Assembly (NCBI GenBank): GCA_001464165.1 | Contig: LNEX01000253.1 | Location: forward strand, 1-64,000 | Source: a bacterium Ga0077546 | GTDB taxonomy: Bacteria; Cyanobacteriota; Vampirovibrionia; Obscuribacterales; Obscuribacteraceae | Direction of reading: 5' to 3' | Length of the DNA stretch: 64,000 nucleotides | Shown here: piece after piece, positions 35,772-45,098 of the stretch | How positions within the stretch are numbered: the stretch's first letter is position 1 | How the letters are laid out: each line of letters opens with the position of its first letter | Translations under genes and position numbers: made by a program | Notes under the pieces: model-generated | What the model saw: the letters and a program-made list of their open reading frames with translations, nothing else | Told to the model about the DNA's origin: nothing | The model's database searches: none

Positions 35772-36605
35772 GTGCTCAATAAAATAGTTGAGCAAGTCAG
35801 TGCACCAGACATGGAGCTTGAATCTATTTGGCAAGAACCATACCCCGAATATGGTTCTGACGGTCTAAAGGTAGCAACCTTGCTCAATCACACTGGCGAA
35901 CAAGAGAACTACGACTACCATGATTGCGCCAAGCCAAACCCAACTCCACTTTTGCTCAGGCTTACTGAGCTACATAAGTTTCTCACTGAGAGCGGCTTTA
36001 ACATCATGGGCTCACGGCTTCTGCGACTGGATCCAGGCACCTTCTTACATGAGCACCGCGACTTTGTCTATCTTGAGAATGTACCGCGCTACCGACTCCA
36101 CATGCCTCTAATAACCAACGATCAAGCATTCATCACCAGCCCCGGTCTCAACGTACATTTTAAAAAGGGCTATCTATGGAAGCTTGACCCCAAGCAAACC
36201 ATTCATAGCGCTTGCAACTTTGGCAAAGCACCACGCATCCATTTGATGATTGATTGCTACGTTGAAGAATCGCTGCAGGCTCTTATTGATCAACAATTCC
36301 TTGACCAAGATGCTTTGCATTCACTGCCGCCACTAACTGAAGAGCTTCGCGAGCAATTGCTAAACACTGCCCAGCTAGCCTACAGTGCAGGTAACCTAAA
36401 AGGTGCCGAAGAAATTCTTCTGGCTGCATTTTGCAAGTATGACCTCTTCGCCTTGCAAGACGGCCTCACCACTTACGACCTACTGACTCAATTCTTCCAG
36501 CGCCAAGCACCCGGAAGAGTTTTAGAAGAAAGGCAAAGCTACTGGCAAGAGCGCTTGGTTGAAGTCTATCCAGAACGCAAAGCCCAGCAGTTAGCCTCAG
36601 TTTAA
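35772..36605 (+). CDS. Aspartyl/asparaginyl beta-hydroxylase-like 2OG-Fe(II) oxygenase
   Basis: 277 aa from GTG 35772; coding probably starts further upstream. It belongs to the Asp/Arg hydroxylase cupin type: Fe(II) ligands His95 and Asp97 in HEHRDF, distal His145 in KQTIHSACNF and 2-oxoglutarate-binding Arg155 in PRIHLMID. These enzymes hydroxylate free amino acids or peptide side chains. Residues ~175-277 are a helical extension not part of the core (AYSAGNLKGAEEILLAAF looks TPR-like). As the first clear enzyme after the Fur-like box, it may hydroxylate the pathway substrate or a protein partner. Confidence 0.82.
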   Translation: MLNKIVEQVSAPDMELESIWQEPYPEYGSDGLKVATLLNHTGEQENYDYHDCAKPNPTPLLLRLTELHKFLTESGFNIMGSRLLRLDPGTFLHEHRDFVYLENVPRYRLHMPLITNDQAFITSPGLNVHFKKGYLWKLDPKQTIHSACNFGKAPRIHLMIDCYVEESLQALIDQQFLDQDALHSLPPLTEELREQLLNTAQLAYSAGNLKGAEEILLAAFCKYDLFALQDGLTTYDLLTQFFQRQAPGRVLEERQSYWQERLVEVYPERKAQQLASV

Positions 36606-36632
36606 ACCCTTTTTTCTGCAATCGAAGTAACC

Positions 36633-38225
36633 ATGGATAAACTCCAATTCTCAATTAGCCAATCGGCACTAAGCTGCTCAGTGCCAAACTTGGGCCTCTA
36701 TCAAGAGCAAAAGAAAATTCAAGTTGTCACTACGAGTCAACTAAATTTTGGCAACGAGATTTCAGCAACAAAATTGCAAGATGTCAGCGCTCTGGCTTCA
36801 ACTTTGTTCTATCAATTACGACTAGAAGCGGCTCTAGCAAAGTGCCCCAAAACTAAAGTAGATAGGAAGAGCGAAAGTGCAACGGCAGCGCCATCGTACT
36901 TTCCTGGGGCAATTATTCCAGGACCAGGCGGACCCCATTGCCATGAAGTAAATCGCGGTAACCTGCTCTTTGACCAGTTCAAACACCTGCTTTCTTTTGA
37001 TAGGAAAGCGGGTGTTCGTCTAGCTACAGCGCGCCCTGTGCCGCACACCAATCTTTTTGCTACTCAAGCCAAAGCACCGGAAGAGTGGGCTTGGACAAAT
37101 ATAGCCGAACCACAACTGCTGTTCTTGCACCAAGTTATAGAAGATGAAGCCGAAAAGGAGCGACCTTCGCAAAGCTCTCAGCAAGAAATACTATCTATGT
37201 TGCAAGAAAAAGCGCTGGTTCTCTACCAGCAAGCACAACTAGACGAGTTTTCCCTATCTAGCGTCAGAGCCTTGCTTACTCTAGTTCGAAGAGCTTGGCA
37301 CCAATCAATCTTGTCTGAGTCAGCTCAAACAGAGACTATGTCAGAGCGAGCACTGATTCAAGCCGCTCAATTTCTTAAAAGCAATCAAAAACTTAACGAC
37401 AATCTGCTCTATGTATTATTCGAATTAGACGCCATGATCGCCTACCAATCTATCAGTGCAAACCTGCAAACATTTGCCGCCGGCGTCTTCGCTGGAAACT
37501 TTGTTGAAGTAGCACTCTACCCTTTAGTTAAACTTGGTGCCACCGAATTTTGCGTGCGCGAACGCCTCTTTGATGAGGTAATCAACTTAGTTGGCCGTGG
37601 ATTTGCTCCAGTTGTAATAAACGAACTGGGTCTAATAGCCGACGGCAATCATCGTGTCACGGCATCGTGGATATGGAACATTCTCAAATATACAGAAGAA
37701 CGAGGGCACGACTGGTCACTAGACGATCAGGAGTTTCAAAAAGCCATCGCCGACTATTTCGCTCAATCTCAAGAAAGTGCAGTATCACGTCATGAAGCAC
37801 TGAGCCACCTCGCCTATTTTCTCTCAAGACCTGAGTATCGCTCGAAGCTCAATACGTACATTCGGCCATTACTGGCCGACTACGACTACATCAAAGAGCT
37901 ACCAGTAGTATTCTTGCCTGAGTATCTTTCACAAGCAGTAGTCAAATCACACTACGACGAAGGCAGCAAAATTGAAAGAGCCTGCCCTTCTGTTTACGAG
38001 ACACTAGCTCTAAATGACAGCCTAGTACTGCCACCAAGAGCCTCGTACCACTTCACCGATTCAGCCTTATTACCTTGGTTTACCGTACTGACAATGTTGC
38101 AGCAAAATCAAGATGAAGGAAAAAACCAGGCCCGCTTCCGCCACAACGGTAAGCGTAATCGACTTAGAGCCAGAAGCATACCGACCGTTTGCCGAGAGCA
38201 GAAAAAAACAAGTAAGAAAATCTAA
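36633..38225 (+). CDS. Unknown protein with ParB-like DGNHR motif (530 aa; true end probably 38283)
   Basis: No family recognised. Residues ~90-115 carry PGAIIPGPGGPHCHEVNRGNL, a metal-binding-looking Gly/His/Cys loop. The middle is helical. At ~330-345 is VVINELGLIADGNHRVTASW, like the DGxHR loop of ParB/sulfiredoxin-fold proteins, where it binds a nucleotide. The C-terminus as read is implausible after QQNQDEGK: removing one A from the A6 run at 38120-38125 gives TVSVIDLEPEAYRPFAESRKK and a stop at 38281-38283, immediately before the next ATG. I take that as the true end (549 aa). The gene sits 27 bp after the oxygenase gene. Confidence 0.7.
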   Translation: MDKLQFSISQSALSCSVPNLGLYQEQKKIQVVTTSQLNFGNEISATKLQDVSALASTLFYQLRLEAALAKCPKTKVDRKSESATAAPSYFPGAIIPGPGGPHCHEVNRGNLLFDQFKHLLSFDRKAGVRLATARPVPHTNLFATQAKAPEEWAWTNIAEPQLLFLHQVIEDEAEKERPSQSSQQEILSMLQEKALVLYQQAQLDEFSLSSVRALLTLVRRAWHQSILSESAQTETMSERALIQAAQFLKSNQKLNDNLLYVLFELDAMIAYQSISANLQTFAAGVFAGNFVEVALYPLVKLGATEFCVRERLFDEVINLVGRGFAPVVINELGLIADGNHRVTASWIWNILKYTEERGHDWSLDDQEFQKAIADYFAQSQESAVSRHEALSHLAYFLSRPEYRSKLNTYIRPLLADYDYIKELPVVFLPEYLSQAVVKSHYDEGSKIERACPSVYETLALNDSLVLPPRASYHFTDSALLPWFTVLTMLQQNQDEGKNQARFRHNGKRNRLRARSIPTVCREQKKTSKKI

Positions 38226-38283
38226 GCCCAAAAGTTTGAACAAACAGGAACACTCTCTAAAAAGAGTTGCAGGAGAAAAGTAG

Positions 38284-39258
38284 ATGAGAATTGCATTTTT
38301 AGGAAAAGGTGGCGCTGGTAAAACCACCACATCAGCTGGCTTCATTCGCTATGTAGCCAAGAAAAAACCATATGTTTTGGCCATCGACGCCGACGTCAAC
38401 GCCCACTTGCGAGGCGCCTTACATCTATCAGACCTGACTGGTGAAGCCCATGAACTTGGTGACGTAAAAGAAGAAATCATCACTTACTTGAAAGGCAACA
38501 GAGAAGACTTGGGAGACCTGACCATGGTCGGCACCACACCACCCTCTCTCAAGTCTAACTTTATTAAAGTTAGCTCCACAGATCCGCTGATCAAGAGATA
38601 CGCTCAAAATAGCGGCAATATCTCACTTCTAACCGTTGGCACCTACAAAGAGAGTGATGTCGGCGGCGCTTGCTATCACGTCAAATTAACTGGCTTGCAG
38701 TCGTTCTTCCACCATCTCCTTGATACGAATAGCGATATCGTAGTGGCTGATACTACTGCCGGCACCGATAACGTCGCTACATCACTATCCTTTGCCTACG
38801 ACATGAATGTCTTTGTTGTTGAACCAACCAAAAAATCGGTTCAAGTTTATCTCGATTACTTAGCTGTAGCACCGCATCTAGCCGAGCGCACTTACGTAAT
38901 CGCCAACAAGGTCGACACCCCAGAAGACGAACTCTTCATAATCAAGCATGTAGGGCAAGATCGTCTGCTTGGCGCAGTGCCACAGTCACGTCACTTAAAA
39001 CGCTTTGAACAAGGCAAACGCGAAGCACTCGATGACTTTATGCAAGAACAAGAAGTTGTCTTTGAAAACGTGTTGAGCACTCTCGAAAGCAAGGAGCGCA
39101 GCTGGGAAGACTATCTAGCCCGACTCAGAGCAACTCACACAAAGGTTTGCCGAGACTGGCTCGATGAATACTTTGGTCAAAAGCTCGATCAAGGTTTAGA
39201 CCAAGACTTTACCTACGAGAAAGTAATAGCAAACCAGAAAGCATTGACGGCTGTTTAA
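38284..39258 (+). CDS. CooC/NifH-like P-loop ATPase A, 324 aa
   Basis: MinD/NifH-superfamily ATPase, closest in layout to CooC, the nickel-insertion ATPase of CO dehydrogenase. Deviant Walker A GKGGAGKTTT (residues 7-16), AIDADVNAHL after it, and switch II VVADTTAGTDNVATS, matching CooC's D-x-E-A-G-x-E segment in position. Where CooC has its metal-binding C-x-C, this has VGGACYH, that is Cys130-x-His132. The C-terminal ~100 residues are extra. A paralog with the same motifs is at 46887. Good GGAG ribosome site before the ATG. Confidence 0.85.
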   Translation: MRIAFLGKGGAGKTTTSAGFIRYVAKKKPYVLAIDADVNAHLRGALHLSDLTGEAHELGDVKEEIITYLKGNREDLGDLTMVGTTPPSLKSNFIKVSSTDPLIKRYAQNSGNISLLTVGTYKESDVGGACYHVKLTGLQSFFHHLLDTNSDIVVADTTAGTDNVATSLSFAYDMNVFVVEPTKKSVQVYLDYLAVAPHLAERTYVIANKVDTPEDELFIIKHVGQDRLLGAVPQSRHLKRFEQGKREALDDFMQEQEVVFENVLSTLESKERSWEDYLARLRATHTKVCRDWLDEYFGQKLDQGLDQDFTYEKVIANQKALTAV

Positions 39259-39280
39259 GAGCACAATAAAGAAGTAAATT

Positions 39281-39424
39281 ATGTCGACAACAATAAATTC
39301 TCCTGAAATCAAATTAGAAACCAAAGCAGTAGAAAATCTTACGCTTACGCCCAAGATTCACCCACTGATTAAGCAGTTTCTAGCCCAACATTCTCTTTCC
39401 CGAGCTAGTGGGAGAGAATGTTGA
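39281..39424 (+). pseudogene. N-terminal fragment of Y4yA-like decarboxylase (frame break)
   Basis: ATG 39281 with AAGAAG upstream opens MSTTINSPEIKLETKAVEN, then TPKIHPLIKQFLAQHSLS before the frame fails and stops at 39424. Removing one C from the CCC at 39399-39401 joins it as SLSELVGENVEGFHKTF to the main ORF at 39408. It is the natural start of that gene. Confidence 0.65.
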
Positions 39425-40742
39425 AGGCTTCCATAAAACCTTCCGCGACCTCAACGTCATCGGCAAAGTTTTCTTCGCGCACAAATGCAACCAATCTGAT
39501 TCACTGGTACGCAGATTGGCTGTTGAAAATGCCAATCTTGATGTTAGTTCGGCCAACGAGTTACGCCATGCTCTTGGTTCAGGATTTGACTCAAGCCGAA
39601 TCGAAGCAACTGGTCCTAAAAATGCTGAATTCTTAGGCTTAGCAATTCAGCAAGGTATAACCGTCGCCGTAGATAGCATCTCAGAGCTAGAGATGATTTT
39701 GAAACTGCGCAAAGTACTAAAAGTGAAAAAAGCCACCAGGATTCTGTTGCGTCTTTCAGGATTTGAAGCCAATCACAGCAAATTCCTCAACAAGGGCAGT
39801 CGGTTTGGCGTGCCCATTAAACAGGTAAACATTGCCTTTGACATACTTGAGGCCAACCGCAAAGAAGTCGAGCTGCTTGGATTTACTTTCCATCTAGATA
39901 CAGTCAGTGTATTAGAGCGGGCCATTGCCATCGAAAATTGCTTAGAGCTATTTGAAGAAGCCCTAAGTCGTGACTTTGAACCAAGAGTACTGAACATTGG
40001 TGGCGGCTATAAAGTTAACTATCTAGAAAACGAAGACGAATGGAACGCCTATGTCAGTGCCCTGAAAGAGGCTGTTCTGGGCACCAGACCAACAATGACT
40101 TGGCACAACAATGCCTTTGGCATGTCATCTGACAAAGGTAAACTAAAAGGCAATTTCAACAGCTACAGTTACTTTGATACTGAGACTGGGGGCGACTTCT
40201 TAGACGAGCTCTTAAGTCAACGCTTCGCCAACTTGGGAGATGCCACAGCTGCCAGTATTATCCGCGACAACATGATCGAGTTATGGATTGAACCAGGCCG
40301 ATCGCTAGTTGAACAAACTGGTATCACCGTTGCTAGAGTCAACTCTGTGCGCACCTCAAGCCGTAACGAGCCAATCATCTGCTTAAACATGAAACGCCAA
40401 GATATTTCGTTCTTAGACCAAGAAATATTTGTCGACCCTGTGGTAGTAGAAAAAGAACTAACTCCAGACAATCCCGATGCGGCACCAATCGGCGTTTACT
40501 TCGCCGGCAATCTCTGTCTCGAATCAGACCTAATTTATCGCCACTTAACCTATGTCAAAAAGCTGCCAAAGCCAGGCGACTTAGTAGTATTCGTCAACAG
40601 TGCCGGATACTTCATGGACTTTTCAGCCTCAACATCAATTATGCACCCCATAGCGAAGAAAGTTGCTGTGGTAGAGCGTGACAACAAATTTACATGGATG
40701 CTCGATAGCGAGTACGTACCCTATTGGGAAGAGCTGCCATAA
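39408..40742 (+). CDS. Y4yA-family PLP-dependent decarboxylase-like enzyme
   Basis: Fold III PLP enzyme of the ornithine/DAP decarboxylase type, best matching Y4yA. PLP Lys26 (of this ORF) in VFFAHKCNQS, VSSANELRHALGSGF, HLDTVSVLERAIAIENCLELF, GGGYKVNYL (phosphate-binding glycines), IELWIEPGRSLVEQTG, and the C-terminal FAGNLCLESDLIYRHL and GYFMDFSAS. Y4yA-type genes often sit beside cysteine-synthase-like genes, as here. Compared with relatives as I recall them, the segment before GENVEGF (an S-P-L-N-V-like strand) seems short by about 15 residues, so a small deletion may accompany the frame break. Its end overlaps nothing; the next start is 39 bp on. Confidence 0.85.
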   Translation: MGENVEGFHKTFRDLNVIGKVFFAHKCNQSDSLVRRLAVENANLDVSSANELRHALGSGFDSSRIEATGPKNAEFLGLAIQQGITVAVDSISELEMILKLRKVLKVKKATRILLRLSGFEANHSKFLNKGSRFGVPIKQVNIAFDILEANRKEVELLGFTFHLDTVSVLERAIAIENCLELFEEALSRDFEPRVLNIGGGYKVNYLENEDEWNAYVSALKEAVLGTRPTMTWHNNAFGMSSDKGKLKGNFNSYSYFDTETGGDFLDELLSQRFANLGDATAASIIRDNMIELWIEPGRSLVEQTGITVARVNSVRTSSRNEPIICLNMKRQDISFLDQEIFVDPVVVEKELTPDNPDAAPIGVYFAGNLCLESDLIYRHLTYVKKLPKPGDLVVFVNSAGYFMDFSASTSIMHPIAKKVAVVERDNKFTWMLDSEYVPYWEELP

Positions 40743-40780
40743 GCCCTTCTAAACAATCAATATTCACCCGGAGAAAAGAA

Positions 40781-42154
40781 ATGCTAGTCAAACATGTTAA
40801 TGAGCTAATCGGCAATACGCCATTGTTCGAGATACCGCCTCAAGTACATGGCCTCAAAAACATCAATCTCTTTGCCAAGCTAGAGCTACTAAACCCCTTT
40901 GGCTCCGTCAAAGACAAAAGTGCCTGGAACGTTCTCAAAGACGATATCGAACAAATTGCCAAAGAAGGCAAGACTGTAATCGAATCTTCCAGTGGCAACA
41001 TGGCCAAGGCCATGCAACTAGTTTGCTCGGTATACGGTGTACCTTTCAAAATCGTCACTAACCGCATCAAAGTGCGCGAAGTAAAACAGATTTTGCAATT
41101 GCTGGGTGCCGATGTAGATGAGCTTCCCGGTTTATCTGAATGTCCAGACCCAACTGACCCTAACGATCCAATTACCTTTATCGAACAGATCATGTCAGCC
41201 AACCCTGGCAAATATTTCCACACATCGCAGTACACCAACGAAAAGAACATTGAAGCTCATTACAATTCAACCGGTAGAGAAATCTGGGAAGACTTGCAGG
41301 CAGCCAAACATGGTGAAGTCGACTACTTCATCGGCGGCCTCGGCACCACCGGTTCGACACGAGGCTCAGGTACTTTCCTAAAAGAAAAAAATCAAGCCTT
41401 GAAAAATGTCGGTGTAATCGCCAGCAAAGGGCACTTACTGCCTGGTATCAGAAACGTAGACGAGATGTACGAAGTTGGCTTGTTCAGAAAAGATTTTTAC
41501 GACGATATTATCGAAGTATCCATGGACGAATCAATCGATGCCATGCTAATGCTTATTCGCCAATGCGGCATACTAGCTGGCCCAACCGGCGGCGGCAGCT
41601 TGGCAGCTGCCCTCAAATATTTCAAAGATATTGACGGTACTCTAACCCGCAAACACAACGCGGTCTTCATCTGCTGCGACAGAGTCGAATGGTATCTCTC
41701 ATACTTACAAAAATATCGTCCTGAATTGTTTGGTTTGGCCATCAAAAAAGACTCACTGAAAGCGATTACAAAAGAGCAAGCAAATGCTGCTCCAGAAGTA
41801 GACTGCGACACTCTTGAAACCTGGCTCTCAAGCTCAAGCACTAAACCACTTATTGTTGACATGCGCGGCAGCCTTGCCTTTAAGGCATCGAGAATACCAG
41901 GCTCTCTCAATATTCCGACCGATGGCTTAGAAGATATTGCTGATATGGGTGTGCCTTTTGCCAATGATCAAAAGGTAGTATTGGTTTGCCCAACTGGAGA
42001 AGTATCAAAGCGCTTCGCTGCCTATTTCAAAACCAAAGGTGTCGATGTAACCAGCCTAGAAGGCGGTTTTGTTGGTTGGCGCGATGCTGGGAAGACAACC
42101 GAAAGGGCCAAAAACGAAGGCGCACGGAAGAGCTTAGTGGGAACTGGCAGGTAA
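40781..42154 (+). CDS. Cysteine-synthase/SbnA-like PLP enzyme fused to a rhodanese domain
   Basis: 457 aa from ATG 40781 (GGAG seven bases upstream). Residues 1-~330 are a fold II PLP enzyme: LIGNTPLFEI, PLP Lys44 in NPFGSVKDKSAWN, SSSGNMAKA (substrate loop) and GGLGTTGSTRGSG (phosphate-binding loop). SbnA-type members make amino-carboxyethyl-glutamate from phosphoserine and glutamate for diaminopropionate. Residues ~350-440 form a rhodanese domain: PLIVDMRGSLAFKASRIPGSLNIP, with catalytic Cys403 in LVCPTGEVSKR and GGFVGWRDAG. The fusion suggests transfer of sulfane sulfur, perhaps received from the SufS-like enzyme encoded 3 bp downstream. Confidence 0.87.
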   Translation: MLVKHVNELIGNTPLFEIPPQVHGLKNINLFAKLELLNPFGSVKDKSAWNVLKDDIEQIAKEGKTVIESSSGNMAKAMQLVCSVYGVPFKIVTNRIKVREVKQILQLLGADVDELPGLSECPDPTDPNDPITFIEQIMSANPGKYFHTSQYTNEKNIEAHYNSTGREIWEDLQAAKHGEVDYFIGGLGTTGSTRGSGTFLKEKNQALKNVGVIASKGHLLPGIRNVDEMYEVGLFRKDFYDDIIEVSMDESIDAMLMLIRQCGILAGPTGGGSLAAALKYFKDIDGTLTRKHNAVFICCDRVEWYLSYLQKYRPELFGLAIKKDSLKAITKEQANAAPEVDCDTLETWLSSSSTKPLIVDMRGSLAFKASRIPGSLNIPTDGLEDIADMGVPFANDQKVVLVCPTGEVSKRFAAYFKTKGVDVTSLEGGFVGWRDAGKTTERAKNEGARKSLVGTGR

Positions 42155-42157
42155 ATA

Positions 42158-43456
42158 ATGACAAACGTATGCCAATTGAGCACAGTAAAAGAGTCGTTCA
42201 GTCAAGAGAAGAAAGATCTCGTGAATCTGTTGGATGTTAAGGCCTTTAGGGCCAACTTTCCTATATTCTCCAATCATCCTGACTTAATCTATTTTGACAG
42301 CGCCAGCACCACACAAAAGCCGCACTTAGTGGTCGACAGCCTCATCGACTATTACACCTACAACTGCGCCAATGCTGGCCGCGCCTCATATTCGTGGTCG
42401 ACTCAATTGAGCCGCTCAATTGAAGAGACAAGGGCAAAAGTGGCTCAATTTATCAATTGCGAACAGAAAAATCTTGTCTTCACCAGCGGTGCCACAGATA
42501 GTCTAAATTTAGTGGCCCTTACCTATGGTCTCAATAGCCTTGAAGACGGCGACGAAATTATGCTCTGCCCGCAAGACCACAAATCAGCTGTGTTGCCTTG
42601 GTACAACGTGCAATCGATGTTAGCAGCTCAAGGCAAAAAAATAGCCATCAAGCACTTTGCCATCCACGAAGTAGGCGACTACGATCTGCGCAGTATCAAA
42701 GAGCTACTTTCACCACGCACTAAAGTTTTGGCCATGGCTCACATTCACCATGTATTTGGCCTCGATATGGAAGTAAGCAAAATTAGAGAAATAGTAGGCC
42801 CTGACGTAGTAATTTCTCTCGATTGCAGCCAAAGCGTTGGCCATACAAAAGTAGACGCCAAGGCTCTTGATGTTGAGTTCATTTCATTCTCAGGACATAA
42901 AATGTTTGCCGCCCCTGGCACTGGTGGTCTATATGTCAACCCCCGAGTAGCTGACAAAATTAAACCGATTCGCCTGGGTGGCCAAAGCCCAGTTGAAATT
43001 ACAGACAATGGCCTTGAATTTTCAAGCAGCGCTAGCAGCTCCCTGCACCAATTAATTGAGTGTGGCACTCTCAATATTCCGGCCATACTTTCGCTGGGAA
43101 AAGCAGTAGAGTTTATTTCAGAAGTCGGCATCGAAGCCATCGAAGCACAACTAAGTGATTTGACAGTCTATCTCTGGCAAAAACTAACAGCTCTACCTGG
43201 CATTATCTTTGCTCCGGGTATCGGTATTTGCCGCTGTGATAGTGGCTTTGGCATCATTTCATTTCGCTTTGAGCAAATTAACTCACTCGATTTGACCTTT
43301 ATGCTAGATGCTGAGCAAATTTTTGTTCGCGCTGGCGATCATTGCAGCCAAAAGCAAAACAATGAAGACGACTATTTGAGGGTAAGTATGCACGCTTACA
43401 ACACCAGAGCAGAAGTTGACCAACTCGTAGAAATTCTAGAAAGCAATTTAGGATAA
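42158..43456 (+). CDS. SufS/CsdA-like cysteine desulfurase
   Basis: 432 aa class V aminotransferase-fold enzyme. IYFDSASTTQKPHLVVDSL and TSGATDSLNLVA at the N-terminus, AHIHHVFGLDMEVSKI, LDCSQSVGHTKVD, PLP Lys248 in SFSGHKMFAAPGTGGLYV, and the catalytic-Cys loop RAGDHC with Cys396. Such enzymes take sulfur from cysteine and load it as persulfide. The usual Suf partners (SufE, SufB, SufC) are absent here, and the preceding gene ends in a rhodanese domain, so it probably feeds sulfur into this pathway instead of general Fe-S assembly. Three bases separate it from the upstream gene. Confidence 0.86.
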   Translation: MTNVCQLSTVKESFSQEKKDLVNLLDVKAFRANFPIFSNHPDLIYFDSASTTQKPHLVVDSLIDYYTYNCANAGRASYSWSTQLSRSIEETRAKVAQFINCEQKNLVFTSGATDSLNLVALTYGLNSLEDGDEIMLCPQDHKSAVLPWYNVQSMLAAQGKKIAIKHFAIHEVGDYDLRSIKELLSPRTKVLAMAHIHHVFGLDMEVSKIREIVGPDVVISLDCSQSVGHTKVDAKALDVEFISFSGHKMFAAPGTGGLYVNPRVADKIKPIRLGGQSPVEITDNGLEFSSSASSSLHQLIECGTLNIPAILSLGKAVEFISEVGIEAIEAQLSDLTVYLWQKLTALPGIIFAPGIGICRCDSGFGIISFRFEQINSLDLTFMLDAEQIFVRAGDHCSQKQNNEDDYLRVSMHAYNTRAEVDQLVEILESNLG

Positions 43457-43460
43457 GGCA

Positions 43461-45098
43461 ATGACCAGAGAACCTCTGACTATTGCCATTATCGGTGGCG
43501 GACATAACGGACTGACAGCGGCGGCTTATCTTGCGGCCCACGGCTTTACTGTAGAAATATTTGAAAAGCGAGATATCATCGGCGGTCTTTGTGTTAACGA
43601 AACACCCTTTCTTCAAAGTGCTAGTAAAGCCAAAGTTTCATCGGTAGCCTCTTACTTCGGCATGATGCGCAAAGAAATTATGGCAGACCTAAATCTCGAA
43701 TCATATGGCTTGAAGCCATATTTGACTGATCCAGTTGAGATTGTTCTGCTTGATTCGCAGGGCGGCCAAGATCAATTTTCTTTCACGCCAAGAGATGGTG
43801 GCGGGGCCAAAGCTGAAATAGCTTCCCTCACAGCCGCCGACCAAGCTGGCTGGCAAGAGTTCTGGGCTGATATTCAAAAAGCTGCCGCCTTAATTTATCC
43901 CCGCTATTTATCACCAGACCTGACTCAAGCTGAAGTCGTTGAACTCCTAAAGAAAAACGGCTTAGACAAAGTTGCTGACAACATTTTTGCCGGTAGCCTT
44001 GTTGATTTGCTCAAGCTCTACTTGCAAAACGAAGGTCTAATGGCGGTGGCCGCTACCTGCACACCAGGCTTTGCCAATTTGGTTGGCTCTGTCTTTGGTT
44101 GCATTCATCATGGCACGGCTGAAACAAAGGGCGAATTTGGTGCCTGGGGTCAAGTGCATGGTGGCATGGGTGCTATCACTGAAGCGCTCAGTAAATCGGC
44201 TCAAGAAAACGGAGCTACTATTCATCTTGGTCAGGCAGTAAAACGGTTGCTAACAAGCGAAAATGAAGAAGACAAAAAAATTACAAGTATTGAGTTAGGC
44301 GATGGCACTACCCGCCAGTTTGACCTAGTCGTTGTCAACGCTGACTCATATGTATTGTTTGAGCAGTTACTCGCCCCCACAGCACTCACAGAAGAAATAC
44401 GTCAATATCTCAAAGACAACCGTCCAAAGGTGTCAGCAGCAAAAATACACTTCCTGCTGAGAGAGCTACCTGCTTTTAGGACACTGAGCAAGATTGATCA
44501 CAACCATAAGGGCGTAATCGTTATGGCTCCGCCCCTTGAAGCAGTGAAGGCCGCGTCAAGTCAAGTTCCAAACGGCACCATGCCAGACCGACTAATGCTG
44601 ACCATGGCATTTCCAACCCTTGAAGACGCCACAATGAAGGGTGTGCCTGGTAGCGAAAAGTCCAGAGAGCAAGTGCTATCGGTTGATATTCACTATGTGC
44701 CAGCCCAAATTGCTGGTCGGGCCTGGAGCGAAGAGGACGACAGTAACCTATTAGAAAGAGCTGTCAAGGCAATTGAAGCTCAGTGCCCTGAATTTCGCTC
44801 ACTGATTCTAGCCAGTTATGTCGTATCACCAAGAGCCTTAGCCAGCGACTTCAATTTAGCTTCACTATCTTGCTGGCACCTGCCAATGACACCAGAATAT
44901 CTATTTGAGAAACGTACACTACCTGGCTGTGCGCCCTACGAAACACCATTCAAAAATCTCTTTTTATGCGGAGCTGGCACCTACCCTGGTGGCAACGTCA
45001 CAGCAGCCAATGGCCACAATATTGCTAAACACTTAATCAATCGCTTTAGCGAAAAGGAGGTAGAAGATGATGCTCAGCGCGCCCGAGTATATAACTAG
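43461..45098 (+). CDS. FAD-dependent oxidoreductase (phytoene-desaturase/amine-oxidase-like)
   Basis: 545 aa. N-terminal FAD-binding IAIIGGGHNGLTAAAYLAAHGF, then EIFEKRDIIGGLC, and the C-terminal FAD motif NLFLCGAGTYPGGNVTAANGHNIA, the layout of phytoene dehydrogenase-like and pyridine-nucleotide-disulfide-type oxidases. Middle section: GGMGAITEALSKSAQENGATI, the helix that builds the substrate channel. It could oxidise an amino-acid or amine intermediate made by the PLP enzymes. It begins 4 bp after the desulfurase gene and its end overlaps the GNAT gene by 32 bp, so translation is probably coupled. Confidence 0.85.
   Translation: MTREPLTIAIIGGGHNGLTAAAYLAAHGFTVEIFEKRDIIGGLCVNETPFLQSASKAKVSSVASYFGMMRKEIMADLNLESYGLKPYLTDPVEIVLLDSQGGQDQFSFTPRDGGGAKAEIASLTAADQAGWQEFWADIQKAAALIYPRYLSPDLTQAEVVELLKKNGLDKVADNIFAGSLVDLLKLYLQNEGLMAVAATCTPGFANLVGSVFGCIHHGTAETKGEFGAWGQVHGGMGAITEALSKSAQENGATIHLGQAVKRLLTSENEEDKKITSIELGDGTTRQFDLVVVNADSYVLFEQLLAPTALTEEIRQYLKDNRPKVSAAKIHFLLRELPAFRTLSKIDHNHKGVIVMAPPLEAVKAASSQVPNGTMPDRLMLTMAFPTLEDATMKGVPGSEKSREQVLSVDIHYVPAQIAGRAWSEEDDSNLLERAVKAIEAQCPEFRSLILASYVVSPRALASDFNLASLSCWHLPMTPEYLFEKRTLPGCAPYETPFKNLFLCGAGTYPGGNVTAANGHNIAKHLINRFSEKEVEDDAQRARVYN

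Noticed and set aside
36633..38283. ParB-type partition protein paired with ParA-like ATPases
   Set aside because: Only the short DGNHR loop is similar; the rest lacks a ParB DNA-binding domain, and the ATPases look like CooC rather than ParA.
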